Positions 14,538-21,271 of a stretch of DNA of 21,271 nucleotides are shown piece after piece. Location: contig CAMBZK010000003.1 of assembly GCA_945872225.1 (NCBI GenBank), positions 1 through 21,271 of the forward strand, given 5' to 3'. The notes below the pieces were generated by a model. That model had not been told where the DNA came from and made no database searches. It saw only the letters and a list, made by a program, of their open reading frames with translations. The DNA comes from a candidate division TM6 bacterium UASB124. GTDB taxonomy: Bacteria; Babelota; Babeliae; Babelales; RVW-14. A program made the position numbers and the translations under genes. Position 1 is the first letter of the stretch. Every line of letters starts with the position of its first letter.

Positions 14538-14921
14538 CTCTTAAGGGACCACTTGTAAGCTGGATTCTGTACTGTAATGCAAAAGCACGCCAGTGGCAAC
14601 CATTTGTCTAAGCGACATACCCGCACACTGTAAGAGCAGGAAACTTGTAGTGTGCCTATTTTGTCTTGCTCCAGATGGGGTTTGCCCAACTGATACATTG
14701 CTGTATCAATGTGTGCGCTCTTACCGCACAGTTTCACCCTTACCAATTTGCATTGGCGGTTTATTTTCTGTGGCACTTTCCATAGGCTTACGCCCCCCTC
14801 ATTTGCCTAACCAGCTTGCGCTGCTTATCTTATGAGGCATCTCTCCTGCTAGGAGTCCAGACTTTCCTCATTCCACTGGCACGAGGCCGTGAAACGCGAT
14901 TGCCCCGCAATCCCAAAAGAG
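14538..14921 (-). ncRNA. rnpB: RNase P RNA (bacterial type A)
   Basis: Catalytic RNA that trims tRNA 5' leaders. On the minus strand the conserved core appears in order: GAGGAAAGTCTGGACTCC (14869-14852), GGTAAGGGTGAAAC with GTGCGGTAAGAGCGCAC, the P15 tRNA-CCA binding loop region (GGGCAAACCCC, then TGGAGCAAGACAAAATAGG) and ACAGAATCCAGCTTAC near the 3' end. I set the ends by stem P1: CTCTTTTGGGA (14921-14911) pairs with TCCCTTAAGAG (14548-14538), 4 plus 5 pairs around a double U-U mismatch. A P3 hairpin (TTTCACGGC against GCC-A-GTGGAA) lies between. The 384-nt length is normal. The 5' 92 nt overlap the end of the upstream membrane-protein gene. Confidence 0.95.
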
Positions 14922-15297
14922 TCAAATAACCTACTGCTAGATTAATGGTTATTTCAATGATTGTCACCTGCCCCCCGCATACAAATGCTTCATAGGCAAA
15001 GAAACCACAGAATCCTATCAAAACCAGCCACGTTGCACCATGAACAAGTACCGTTTTAAGGCGTAAAAGCACGGCAAGCATAGGAATCAGATATAAAAAA
15101 CCTATACCAAAAATACCATTTGCAACAAAATCAGTGAGCAAAAATGCTGTACTAGCAAGTAGAATACTTACCCAGGGCGTTTTTTCAGCGGGTAGGGTAA
15201 CACGCGCAAGCAAATAAGCTAGGGTGCTATGCATAATCCAAGAATGGCCAAGGCTAGCTATAAAAAAGTCTGTAATGAGGGCTAATAAAATAAGCAT
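14830..15297 (-). CDS. Small multi-pass membrane protein running into rnpB
   Basis: A 155-residue protein with about five hydrophobic segments between residues 1 and 130 (MLILLALITDFFIASLG, STLAYLLARV, ILLASTAFLLTDFV, FLYLIPMLAVLL, HGATWLVLIGFCGFF, then a last one near TLLGL). Size and topology resemble MreD-type proteins, but no motif confirms this. The C-terminal ~30 residues (RGNRVSRPRASGMRKV onward) are translated from the 5' part of rnpB, are basic, and look unlike the rest. The ATG at 15297 lies 4 nt after the stop of the MBL-fold gene. A GTG at 15327 in the same frame would add 10 residues and overlap that gene by 26 nt. Neither has a strong ribosome binding site. The stop codon (TAA) lies inside rnpB. 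Confidence 0.65.
   Translation of the reverse strand: MLILLALITDFFIASLGHSWIMHSTLAYLLARVTLPAEKTPWVSILLASTAFLLTDFVANGIFGIGFLYLIPMLAVLLRLKTVLVHGATWLVLIGFCGFFAYEAFVCGGQVTIIEITINLAVGYLTLLGLRGNRVSRPRASGMRKVWTPSRRDAS
14928..14957 (-). promoter_or_regulatory. Candidate rnpB promoter inside the upstream coding region
   Basis: TTGAAA (14957-14952) and TAGGTT (14933-14928), 18 nt apart, lie so that transcription would start 7 nt downstream, at 14921, exactly the 5' end predicted independently from stem P1. The -10 match is modest. It lies inside the membrane-protein coding region that ends at 14830. Confidence 0.45.
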
Positions 15298-15301
15298 AGC
15301 G

Positions 15302-16321
15302 TTACGTAATCTCGCGCGATTTTTCACTGCTCACAAAGTCTAATGGACGACGGAGAGTGAGATCATCTTGAACAATTGATTCGCCATGCTTCAGCACAAT
15401 AAGCTCTTTTTGGATAAGTTGCTTTGCGTAGACATCCCAGGCAACACGAAGCTGATCGATTGGCATATCAAACGTATCGGCACCAAGCTTAAACGTCCCC
15501 CAGTGCATTGGAACAAAGCATTGAGCGCCAAGATCTAAAAATCCTTGTACTGCTTCATGCGCAGAAACATGCGTTTCACGCATCGTGTATGGTTCATTAG
15601 GGCCAATAGGCATTAAAGCCATTTCAATAACCGAAAAAGCCTTACCAATCAAAGTAAAATGTTCGCCATATGCCGTGTCACCAGCGAAGTAGATCGTTTT
15701 TTGTGGTGCCTGAATCATCCAGCTGCCCCAGAGAGACTCGTTCATATCAATGATGTGTCTGCCGCTCCAGTGATGTGCTGGTAAAAAATGAAGCACAATG
15801 TCGCCAACGGTGGCCTTTTCCCACCAGGTCATTTCAGTCACCCGCGTGATGCCACGCTTTACCAACCACGCCTTATCACCAACGGGAACAAACCAATGCC
15901 CTACCCGATCTTTAAGCGCAAGGACAGTAGTTTCATCCAAGTGATCACGGTGGTTGTGCGAAATAACTACGGCATCAATCTGCGGCAAGTGGTGTGGGGC
16001 AACTATGGAGTCCACATAGCGCGGCGTAACACGAGCAATCTCATTAAACACCGGGTCAGTCAAAATATTTTTGTTATCAACTTGGATCAAAAATGAGGCG
16101 TGCCCAAGCCAGGTAACGTGTGGCTGTAAGCTACGCTCAACAAATGCAGGCGTCGTGTGCCATGCCGCATGCGCAGCTTTTTTATCATGGCGCTCTGGAC
16201 GAATTATAAAATGCTTAGCCAGCAGAAAGATAGTCTTAAGCAGCTCTTTAAAACGTGTTTTAAGCGACTCGCCATGCAGGTTAAAATAACGGCCACGATG
16301 CTGATGTGGTTTACGATACAT
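15302..16321 (-). CDS. Metallo-beta-lactamase-fold hydrolase (NAPE-PLD / UlaG-like)
   Basis: A 339-residue MBL-fold protein. WLGHASFLIQ with ILTDPVF begins the domain near residue 71, the metal motif SHNHRDHLD gives His122, His124, Asp126 and His127, PAHHWSGR lies near 181-188, FAGDTAYG gives Asp215, and PMHWGTF gives His273. This set, with the HASFLI start and the H-W pairs, is characteristic of the NAPE-hydrolysing phospholipase D-like and UlaG-like branch. The likely activity is phosphodiester or lactone hydrolysis with two metal ions, possibly on N-acyl phospholipids. There is no signal peptide, but a basic N-terminal extension (about 1-65) could associate with the membrane. AGGAG lies 9 nt before the ATG. 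It is 12 nt after the GNAT gene in the co-directional block. Confidence 0.85.
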   Translation of the reverse strand: MYRKPHQHRGRYFNLHGESLKTRFKELLKTIFLLAKHFIIRPERHDKKAAHAAWHTTPAFVERSLQPHVTWLGHASFLIQVDNKNILTDPVFNEIARVTPRYVDSIVAPHHLPQIDAVVISHNHRDHLDETTVLALKDRVGHWFVPVGDKAWLVKRGITRVTEMTWWEKATVGDIVLHFLPAHHWSGRHIIDMNESLWGSWMIQAPQKTIYFAGDTAYGEHFTLIGKAFSVIEMALMPIGPNEPYTMRETHVSAHEAVQGFLDLGAQCFVPMHWGTFKLGADTFDMPIDQLRVAWDVYAKQLIQKELIVLKHGESIVQDDLTLRRPLDFVSSEKSREIT

Positions 16322-16333
16322 ACTTAAAAACTC

Positions 16334-16810
16334 CTAACTGAGCCATTCCATAATGTACTGGTCAAAATATTGGCCATCTTTAAACAGCTCTTTCTCTGCT
16401 AATCCAATTTTCTTAAATCCCACTGATTCGTATAAAGCAATAGCCGCCGTCTGTGTCGTTGTAACATCCAAAAAGAGCTTCACATAGCCAGATTTTTGTT
16501 GCAGATCACGGAGCAACGCCTTGCCGATACCCTTGCCACGAAACGCTGGCTTCACCCAAAAAGTAATAACCATAGCTTTGTGCTTGGCTGCTCGTGCTGG
16601 GTTAGCAAGCAACCCAACCATCCCAACAGGATTATCATCAACCATAGCCAAATACATAGCCGCGCAACGCTGACGCCATGTATCTTCTGTATAATCAATT
16701 TCTTCTTCGTACGATGAGCCAAATGCCAAATGGTCAGCTTGCAAAGCTTCTAGGCGCAGCTCTTTGTATTGTTGCCAGTCATCAGAAGAACATTTTTTGA
16801 TCACAACCAT
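16334..16810 (-). CDS. GNAT-family N-acetyltransferase
   Basis: A 158-residue protein of the GNAT fold. The acetyl-CoA pyrophosphate-binding motif is RGKGIGKALL (91-100) after the beta-4 strand (AMVITFWVKPAF). LFLDVTTTQTAAIALYESVG with FKKIG near residues 115-136 is the usual closing motif. Early residues (YKELRLEALQADHLAFGSSY) resemble members that act on proteins or small amines. The acceptor cannot be predicted. AAGGGG lies about 8 nt before the ATG. It sits 14 nt after mnmA and 12 nt before the MBL-fold gene, so the three are probably co-transcribed. Confidence 0.88.
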   Translation of the reverse strand: MVVIKKCSSDDWQQYKELRLEALQADHLAFGSSYEEEIDYTEDTWRQRCAAMYLAMVDDNPVGMVGLLANPARAAKHKAMVITFWVKPAFRGKGIGKALLRDLQQKSGYVKLFLDVTTTQTAAIALYESVGFKKIGLAEKELFKDGQYFDQYIMEWLS

Positions 16811-16824
16811 AGATAAACCCCTTA

Positions 16825-17886
16825 CTAACGCTCTTCGCTAATCACACCGCAACCAAGACACTGATCGCCATTATAAAACACCGCAAATTGCCCAGGAGCA
16901 AGCCCCTGATCACTCCCATCAAGTTTAACATGCGCACGATTAATGCCAAACGGCTCTATCGTGCAAGAGTAGGTGTGCTCGCCATGGCGAATTTTAGCTG
17001 AAAGATCATGTTTTTTAGGCTCTGAGCCATTAATCCAGTGCAGGCTCTCGACATCAAATTGGTCGCGTACCTTGTCTTCACTGTGATACTGACGGGAGAT
17101 ATAGACAATATTTCTAGCTGGGTCTTTTTTGATTACAAACCATGGTCCACCGCCTAAGCGCAATCCCTTGCGTTGGCCTATCGTATGAAACCAAAAGCCA
17201 TCATGCATACCTAGTTTTGTACCTGTCTCATACTCGATAATGTCCCCCTGCTGCTTGCCCAAGTGATGAGCAACAAAATCAGAGAATTTAATCTTGCCTA
17301 GAAAGCAAATCCCCTGGCTATCAGGGCGTTGTTTGTTAGGGATATCAAAGCGATCAGCCAGCTCTCGTACTTCTGATTTTAAATAGCAACCAATAGGGAA
17401 CAAAAGACGATCAAGCTGAACTTGGCTCAGGTACGATAGAAAATAGGTCTGATCTTTGATTGGATCTTTTGCTTTGAGCAAAACAGTTTTCCCGTCAATT
17501 ACAGCCTTTTGTGCGTAGTGACCTGTAGCAATTTTTTCAAAGCTATCATCAATGTGCTCTAAAAAAGCACCAAATTTAATGCGCTGGTTACAAAGCAAAT
17601 CAGGACTTGGTGTTCTGCCTGCACGTACTTCAGCAATCGTGTATGAAACAACCTGTTGCCAGTACTCTTTTTGTAAGGGAATAACATGCAGTGGCACATT
17701 GATCGCATCGCATACCGCCTGTGCATAAGCTAAGTCTTCTTCCCATGGGCAATCGCCCAAATAAGCTAGCTCATCTTCAAGCCATATTTTTAAATAGAAT
17801 GCTTCAAGCTGATGACCTTGTTCATGAAGCAGCCTTAACGCTACTGAGCTATCAACACCACCAGAAACTAAGACTGCTATTTTCAT
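16825..17886 (-). CDS. mnmA: tRNA-specific 2-thiouridylase MnmA
   Basis: Cytoplasmic enzyme that adds sulfur to C2 of U34 in tRNA-Glu, -Gln and -Lys, using ATP and a persulfide relay; 353 residues, normal length. The PP-loop SGGVDSS is at 8-14. GRTPSPDLLCNQRIKF carries the catalytic Cys99, TGHYAQ lies about 121-126, KDQTYFLSYLSQ about 144-155, and PDSQGICF carries the second catalytic Cys194. HTIGQRKGLRLGGG follows, and the C-terminal beta-barrel ends with LAPGQFAVFYNGDQCLGCG. All key residues are present. The ATG at 17886 is 6 nt after the upstream secreted-protein gene. Confidence 0.96.
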   Translation of the reverse strand: MKIAVLVSGGVDSSVALRLLHEQGHQLEAFYLKIWLEDELAYLGDCPWEEDLAYAQAVCDAINVPLHVIPLQKEYWQQVVSYTIAEVRAGRTPSPDLLCNQRIKFGAFLEHIDDSFEKIATGHYAQKAVIDGKTVLLKAKDPIKDQTYFLSYLSQVQLDRLLFPIGCYLKSEVRELADRFDIPNKQRPDSQGICFLGKIKFSDFVAHHLGKQQGDIIEYETGTKLGMHDGFWFHTIGQRKGLRLGGGPWFVIKKDPARNIVYISRQYHSEDKVRDQFDVESLHWINGSEPKKHDLSAKIRHGEHTYSCTIEPFGINRAHVKLDGSDQGLAPGQFAVFYNGDQCLGCGVISEER

Positions 17887-17892
17887 AATTGT

Positions 17893-18573
17893 TTATTCTG
17901 CTCTTTGCATGGTCACAGGCTCTAAGCAAGGGCCATTCCGATGCTCATCACCAGTTCTGATAAATGCTCTGTAGGAAAATACACCACCAGTCATAAGCAC
18001 ACGTATTGCATTAGATGTAAAGCGATGACCATCAATCTGTGTATCAAAACAAATTTCATGCTTCAATACTTCATTGGAGATAGCCAAACGCACACCATTG
18101 CAACACCATGCAACCGAATAATGAAATTTATCATCTTGTATCGTAGAAATATCAATAGCAGCACCTGTATCATTCCAGACCTGACAATGCCCTGTATCAC
18201 GCCGACGATCATAAGGTCTTAAAACAGTATGTTTTGAAAAGACATTCCATCGCGATGTCTCAACAACAGGCATCCAAGTACCGCTTTTCAATTGATGACA
18301 TTGTTCGATACCATCACAAGCATCATCTGCAGGATCTGTAGTAAAACAAACACGAGGCACCATTATTGTCCTATAGGGATACACACCAACAATTACCTCG
18401 CCACCTCGATACCGCAAGCCAACCACATGATCTGTTTTATTCTCACACACAACAACTTGTTCACCATCAGCCACCCAACGAGAACACACATCGTCAAGCG
18501 ACGCCGCTAGTGGCAACGAAGTCGCACCAGCAAAAGTTGGCAACATTGCAAAAATTAACGCTAAAAAAATCAT
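17893..18573 (-). CDS. Secreted Cys-containing protein of a tandem pair (copy A)
   Basis: A 226-residue protein with an N-terminal signal peptide (MIFLALIFAMLPTFAGATS). The mature part starts with DDVCSRWVADGEQVVVCENK, GLRYRGG, VYPYRTIMVPRVCF and DPADDAC, nearly the same as in the next gene upstream. The middle (SRWNVFSKHTVLRPYDRR) is followed by CQVWNDTGAAIDI, VAWCCNGVRLAI and LKHEICFDT. Several Cys suggest disulfides and an extracytoplasmic site. I recognise no known domain. GAGGG lies 6 nt before the ATG. It is 26 nt after copy B and 6 nt before mnmA. The role is unknown; a surface or host-facing protein is a guess from secretion and duplication. Confidence 0.75.
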   Translation of the reverse strand: MIFLALIFAMLPTFAGATSLPLAASLDDVCSRWVADGEQVVVCENKTDHVVGLRYRGGEVIVGVYPYRTIMVPRVCFTTDPADDACDGIEQCHQLKSGTWMPVVETSRWNVFSKHTVLRPYDRRRDTGHCQVWNDTGAAIDISTIQDDKFHYSVAWCCNGVRLAISNEVLKHEICFDTQIDGHRFTSNAIRVLMTGGVFSYRAFIRTGDEHRNGPCLEPVTMQRAE

Positions 18574-18599
18574 TTTACACCCTCTATTTTCATAGTTTT

Positions 18600-19319
18600 T
18601 TATTTTCTTCTCTCATCTGTACCAGGCTCAATTAACTTAAAAGAAGGGTAACTTCCCGATTCTCTTTCTGCTGGCTTGATAAATGCACTAAGAGACGTAA
18701 GCTTGCTATCCTTAATTGCGTCACAGCCATAAGGTAAAGAGAAGTACTCTTCACCGCCTCCCTTTACCACCTCAAAACGCAGCTCATGCTCCAGTTGGCT
18801 ACTAGGAATGGCTAGATGCACCCCGGGGCTACACGATGCAATCGAAAAGTCATACCTAGGATCATCCCCCCACCTGGTAAAAATACGAATTTCATGTGGC
18901 GTATCATTGCGCACCAAACAATAGACTAGGCTATGCAATGTAGGATTATATTCACAGAGAGCAACGTTCCATTCTAAAATTTCGCTTAACTCTTTATGTT
19001 CAATTACCTCATATTCAGATTCTTCGTTCGCTGCTAGCTCTTGTATATTGATCTCATCACAAGTATTAATTGCAGGATCTCCTGTAAAACAGCTACGAGG
19101 AATCATGATCGTGCTATAGGGATGAATGGTAACAACAACAGGACCATCTTGATAACGTAAGCCAATACAATCAACCCTATTCTTGTTTTCGCACACAATA
19201 ATCTGCTCTCCAGTGATTTGCCAGCGGGCGCACACATCATCCGTTTTTACTGCTGGCAGGAGCAACGTCACGGTCATAAAAGGAGGCAACAGTGCTATAA
19301 TTAAAACTAAGAAAAGCAT
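18600..19319 (-). CDS. Secreted Cys-containing protein of a tandem pair (copy B)
   Basis: A 239-residue paralogue of copy A. The signal peptide is MLFLVLIIALLPPFMTVTLL. Then the shared block follows: DDVCARW, GEQIIVCENK, GLRYQDG, HPYSTIMIPRSCF and GDPAINTC. The middle is more acidic and longer than in copy A (EESEYEVIEHKELSEI), followed by CLVRNDTPHEIRI, FSIASCSPGVHLAI and LEHELRF. The two copies keep motif order and Cys positions in the N-terminal half and diverge in the second half, typical of an old tandem duplication under different selection. AGGAT precedes the ATG. It starts 20 nt after the nucleoside transporter stop. The family is not one I recognise. Confidence 0.75.
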   Translation of the reverse strand: MLFLVLIIALLPPFMTVTLLLPAVKTDDVCARWQITGEQIIVCENKNRVDCIGLRYQDGPVVVTIHPYSTIMIPRSCFTGDPAINTCDEINIQELAANEESEYEVIEHKELSEILEWNVALCEYNPTLHSLVYCLVRNDTPHEIRIFTRWGDDPRYDFSIASCSPGVHLAIPSSQLEHELRFEVVKGGGEEYFSLPYGCDAIKDSKLTSLSAFIKPAERESGSYPSFKLIEPGTDERRK

Positions 19320-19339
19320 TGCCTATCCTCTACCAAAAA

Positions 19340-20560
19340 CTATACAAACAAGCTTGCAATGGCTGCATTCAATAAATTAGCAAGCGTACCACCCAAAAGC
19401 GCCTTCATCCCCAAGCGAGTTAATGTTTCACGCTTTGATGGGCAGATAGCACCAATGCCACCAATCTGGATACCAATGCAAGAAAAGTTAGAAAAACCAG
19501 CAAGCGCATAGGTCAAAATAGCTACCGCACGGGCAGACATCGACATGCTCAACATGCTGGAGTAAGCAACGAATTCATTGATTACCAATTTTTGGCCAAG
19601 CAACGTTCCAGCAGCGCCACACTCACTTGGCGCAATGCCAATTAAATGTGCAACAACGCCAAAAAGCTTTGCGAAGATATCATTCAAATTCCAGCCAGTC
19701 AGGCCGCCGAGTACAGCGTTAACCAAGCTAACAATACTGATAAACGCAATCAGCATTGCCGCAACGTTTGCTGCAAGGCGTAAGCCATCACCGGTGCCGG
19801 TAGAAATAGCATCCAGCATATTTTTTGTTTCGCGTGGAATTTCAACTGATCTGCCACCCATCGTTTCAGGGGTTTCAGTTTCTGGGGTCAGAAGCTTAGC
19901 GATTAAAATGGCGCCTGGAATTGCCATAATACTTGCTGAAAGCAAATGCAAAATAGGCACCCCCATGAGGCCGTAAACAGCCAAGATGGCACCACTCAAA
20001 TGAGCCATGCCGCTGACCATAACCGTAGTCATTTCTGAATCAGTCATGCGAGGCAAATAATTTTTAATAAGCAATGGCGCTTCTGTTTGGCCAAGGACAC
20101 TGTTTGCAGCCACTGAAAGCGTCTCTGCACCAGAGGTTCCAAAAATAGGCCGAATAACAAACGCCATAGCACGTACGATTAACTGAACAACACCAAGATG
20201 GAACAAGAGAGCCATCAATGCGCCAAAGAAAATGATAATCGGCAGCACCTTAATAGCAAACACAAAGCCCCATGGCCCTTGTGCATTGGCTAGGTTGCCA
20301 AAAACAAATGAGCAGCCATCGTTAGCAAATTGGTAAACACGCTCAACACCATGTGAAACATTGGTGAAAATTATCCCGCCAATAGTGGTTTTGAGAATAA
20401 AAAAGGCGAGCAAAAATTGTGACAGCAGCGCTGAGCCCATAAGCTTCAAGCTGATCGCCCGACGATTTGATGAAAAGGCAACGGCTGTGCCCAAAATAAT
20501 AATAATACCCAGCAAGCTCATGTAGTGATTATCAGCCAACAGCCAATCAAATAAAAACAT
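19340..20560 (-). CDS. nupC: Concentrative nucleoside transporter (CNT/NupC family)
   Basis: Ion-coupled nucleoside importer of the inner membrane, 406 residues, normal CNT length. The N-terminal domain (FLFDWLL ... FILKTTIGG) is followed by FANDGCSFVFGNL, the gate region FAIKVLPIIIFFGAL, GTSGAETLSVAANSVLGQTE with APLLIKNYL, MTTVMVSGMAHLSGAIL, LRLAANVAAMLIAFI, LGQKLVINEFVAYSSM and ALAGFSNFSCIGIQIGGIG. GQTEAPL, NEFVAY and GFSNFSCIGIQIGG are the family's nucleoside and sodium (or proton) binding motifs. Nucleoside import fits an organism that lacks full nucleotide synthesis, but this cannot be confirmed from the window. It starts 24 nt after a short protein resembling its own N-terminal domain. 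Confidence 0.94.
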   Translation of the reverse strand: MFLFDWLLADNHYMSLLGIIIILGTAVAFSSNRRAISLKLMGSALLSQFLLAFFILKTTIGGIIFTNVSHGVERVYQFANDGCSFVFGNLANAQGPWGFVFAIKVLPIIIFFGALMALLFHLGVVQLIVRAMAFVIRPIFGTSGAETLSVAANSVLGQTEAPLLIKNYLPRMTDSEMTTVMVSGMAHLSGAILAVYGLMGVPILHLLSASIMAIPGAILIAKLLTPETETPETMGGRSVEIPRETKNMLDAISTGTGDGLRLAANVAAMLIAFISIVSLVNAVLGGLTGWNLNDIFAKLFGVVAHLIGIAPSECGAAGTLLGQKLVINEFVAYSSMLSMSMSARAVAILTYALAGFSNFSCIGIQIGGIGAICPSKRETLTRLGMKALLGGTLANLLNAAIASLFV

Positions 20561-20584
20561 CCTAATTCCCTTATTTTTTAATTT

Positions 20585-20860
20585 TTAATTTATTACGTTT
20601 TTTTCTCGCAAGAATTTGCCTACGTAATGCTTTGTCCAAACGGCACGATCATTAATATTGCTAAGAATCATAGATCCAACATTAGAGCTAAAGAAAAGCG
20701 CAAATACAACATAGAGCAATAAATCTAGTACAAAACGCCTAAAGACAAGCTTTGTGCCATTAATGCCATACAGCATAAGGCCAATCGCCAGGGAGAACAG
20801 AATCCCTGTGGCGAGCACCCAGGCATAACAGTCCGTCCAAAGCCACCCAAATAAAAGCAT
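20585..20860 (-). CDS. Short membrane protein resembling the CNT N-terminal domain
   Basis: A 91-residue protein with two to three hydrophobic segments. It aligns with the first ~80 residues of the adjacent CNT gene: it starts MLLFGWLWTD against MFLFDWLLAD, then keeps a hydrophobic segment, a basic turn (KLVFRRF), LLLYVVFALFF and a Gly-Ser-x-Ile turn followed by an Asn (GSMILSN against GGIIFTN). It ends at a basic tail (KFLREKN) where the CNT protein continues into its transport domain. It may be a truncated copy left by duplication or a free-standing regulatory or accessory version of the Nucleos_tra2_N-type domain. The similarity is weak and judged by eye. It lies 26 nt after prfA. Confidence 0.6.
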   Translation of the reverse strand: MLLFGWLWTDCYAWVLATGILFSLAIGLMLYGINGTKLVFRRFVLDLLLYVVFALFFSSNVGSMILSNINDRAVWTKHYVGKFLREKNVIN

Positions 20861-20886
20861 ATTGCCACCTTGTTGTCGTATAATTT

Positions 20887-21271
20887 TTAACCCAGTGTGC
20901 TTTTTTCACGACGTTTGCTGCGATCCCAATCAATCAATGGGATAAGCATTTCTTCAAGCCCACCCTGCATCACAAAATCTAATTTTTTAAGCGTCAACTC
21001 TATGCGATGATCCGTAATGCGGTTTTGAGGATAGTTGTACGTCCTGATCTTTTCAGCACGCTCACCACTACCAACCTGTTGCTTACGATCAGCACTAATC
21101 TGCGACGACTGTTTTTCTTTTTCAAATTCAAGTAACCGCGACTGTAGCATCTTCATCGCTGTTTGGCGGTTCTTCATCTGAGAGCGCTCTTGCTGACAAG
21201 CAACAACCAGGCCGCTCGGAATATGGGTTATGCGAATTGCAGAGTCTGTCTTGTTCACGTGCTGACCGCCA
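20887..21271 (-). CDS. prfA: Peptide chain release factor 1 (C-terminal part)
   Basis: The frame enters from the right edge; 128 residues are visible. It starts exactly with the GGQ motif ([20 protein letters not shown]), the loop that reaches the peptidyl-transferase centre and triggers release. [12 protein letters not shown] and [20 protein letters not shown] with [11 protein letters not shown] are the usual release factor 1 C-terminal domain. The order resembles RF1 rather than RF2. RF1 recognises UAA and UAG. The stop is 26 nt before the small CNT-like gene. The PxT-type codon recognition part lies outside the window. A GTG within HVNKT is not a start. Confidence 0.94.
   Translation of the reverse strand, partial: GGQHVNKTDSAIRITHIPSGLVVACQQERSQMKNRQTAMKMLQSRLLEFEKEKQSSQISADRKQQVGSGERAEKIRTYNYPQNRITDHRIELTLKKLDFVMQGGLEEMLIPLIDWDRSKRREKSTLG

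Noticed and set aside
14531..14835. Open frames of about 80 codons on both strands across 14531-14835
   Set aside because: They cover the conserved core of RNase P RNA, and their translations are low in protein character. They are chance frames in an RNA gene.
16825..17886. Asp in SPD of MnmA at first taken for a missing catalytic Cys
   Set aside because: In the E. coli enzyme the same place is Asp, and the catalytic Cys is in L-C-N three residues on, which is present here as Cys99.

Overview
The window reads as a stretch of a reduced, probably host-dependent bacterial genome with a cell envelope. It has tandem secreted ankyrin-repeat proteins, several small secreted proteins of no recognised family, and three scavenging systems: a polyamine ABC importer, an amino-acid ABC importer and a concentrative nucleoside transporter. 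These sit among housekeeping genes (prfA, mnmA, rnpB). This mix fits Candidatus Dependentiae (TM6) or a similar intracellular lineage. That placement is inference from gene content; no 16S rRNA or other decisive marker is present. I saw no tRNA, CRISPR array, insertion sequence or prophage.

Layout. (1) Positions 1-5299, minus strand: a polycistronic unit read from right to left. It starts with a His-rich membrane protein containing an internal repeat, followed by potA, potB, potC and two tandem potD-like binding proteins, the second cut by the window edge. Spacing is 25 nt or less, with overlaps. A promoter at 5342-5369 carries a perfect dyad in its spacer. (2) 5443-8034, minus strand: three secreted ankyrin-repeat paralogues. 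The two downstream copies share an almost identical 5' leader that folds into a hairpin presenting the ribosome binding site in its loop. (3) 8274-8951, plus strand: an S51/peptidase E-like protein with a signal-like N-terminus and an internal second start. It is followed by 687 bases that hold a 54-residue His-rich mini-gene (9302-9466) with its own intrinsic terminator. (4) 9639-13494, plus strand: an overlapping five-gene operon (binding protein, permease, ATPase, unknown secreted protein, Asp/Glu-type racemase) ended by a strong hairpin. (5) 13575-21271, minus strand: a long co-directional block read from right to left. Its order is prfA (partial), a short protein resembling the CNT N-terminal domain, a full CNT nucleoside transporter, two secreted Cys-containing paralogues, mnmA, a GNAT acetyltransferase, an MBL-fold hydrolase, a small membrane protein, rnpB and a stand-alone PASTA membrane protein.

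How the parts may work together. The three transport systems would import polyamines, amino acids and nucleosides from a host. The racemase at the end of the amino-acid operon could turn imported Glu or Asp into the D-form for peptidoglycan, which fits the PASTA protein nearby. The ankyrin proteins and the paired Cys proteins are candidates for surface or host-interaction factors.

Most notable observations: rnpB starts inside the upstream membrane-protein gene, so about 30 C-terminal codons of that gene are RNase P RNA sequence, and a promoter-like element inside the gene fits the predicted RNA 5' end. The ankyrin leaders share a conserved hairpin around the ribosome binding site. The amino-acid ATPase has Gln in place of the switch His. 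The His-rich 54-residue mini-gene and the two-fold-repeat membrane protein heading the pot operon match no family I recognise.
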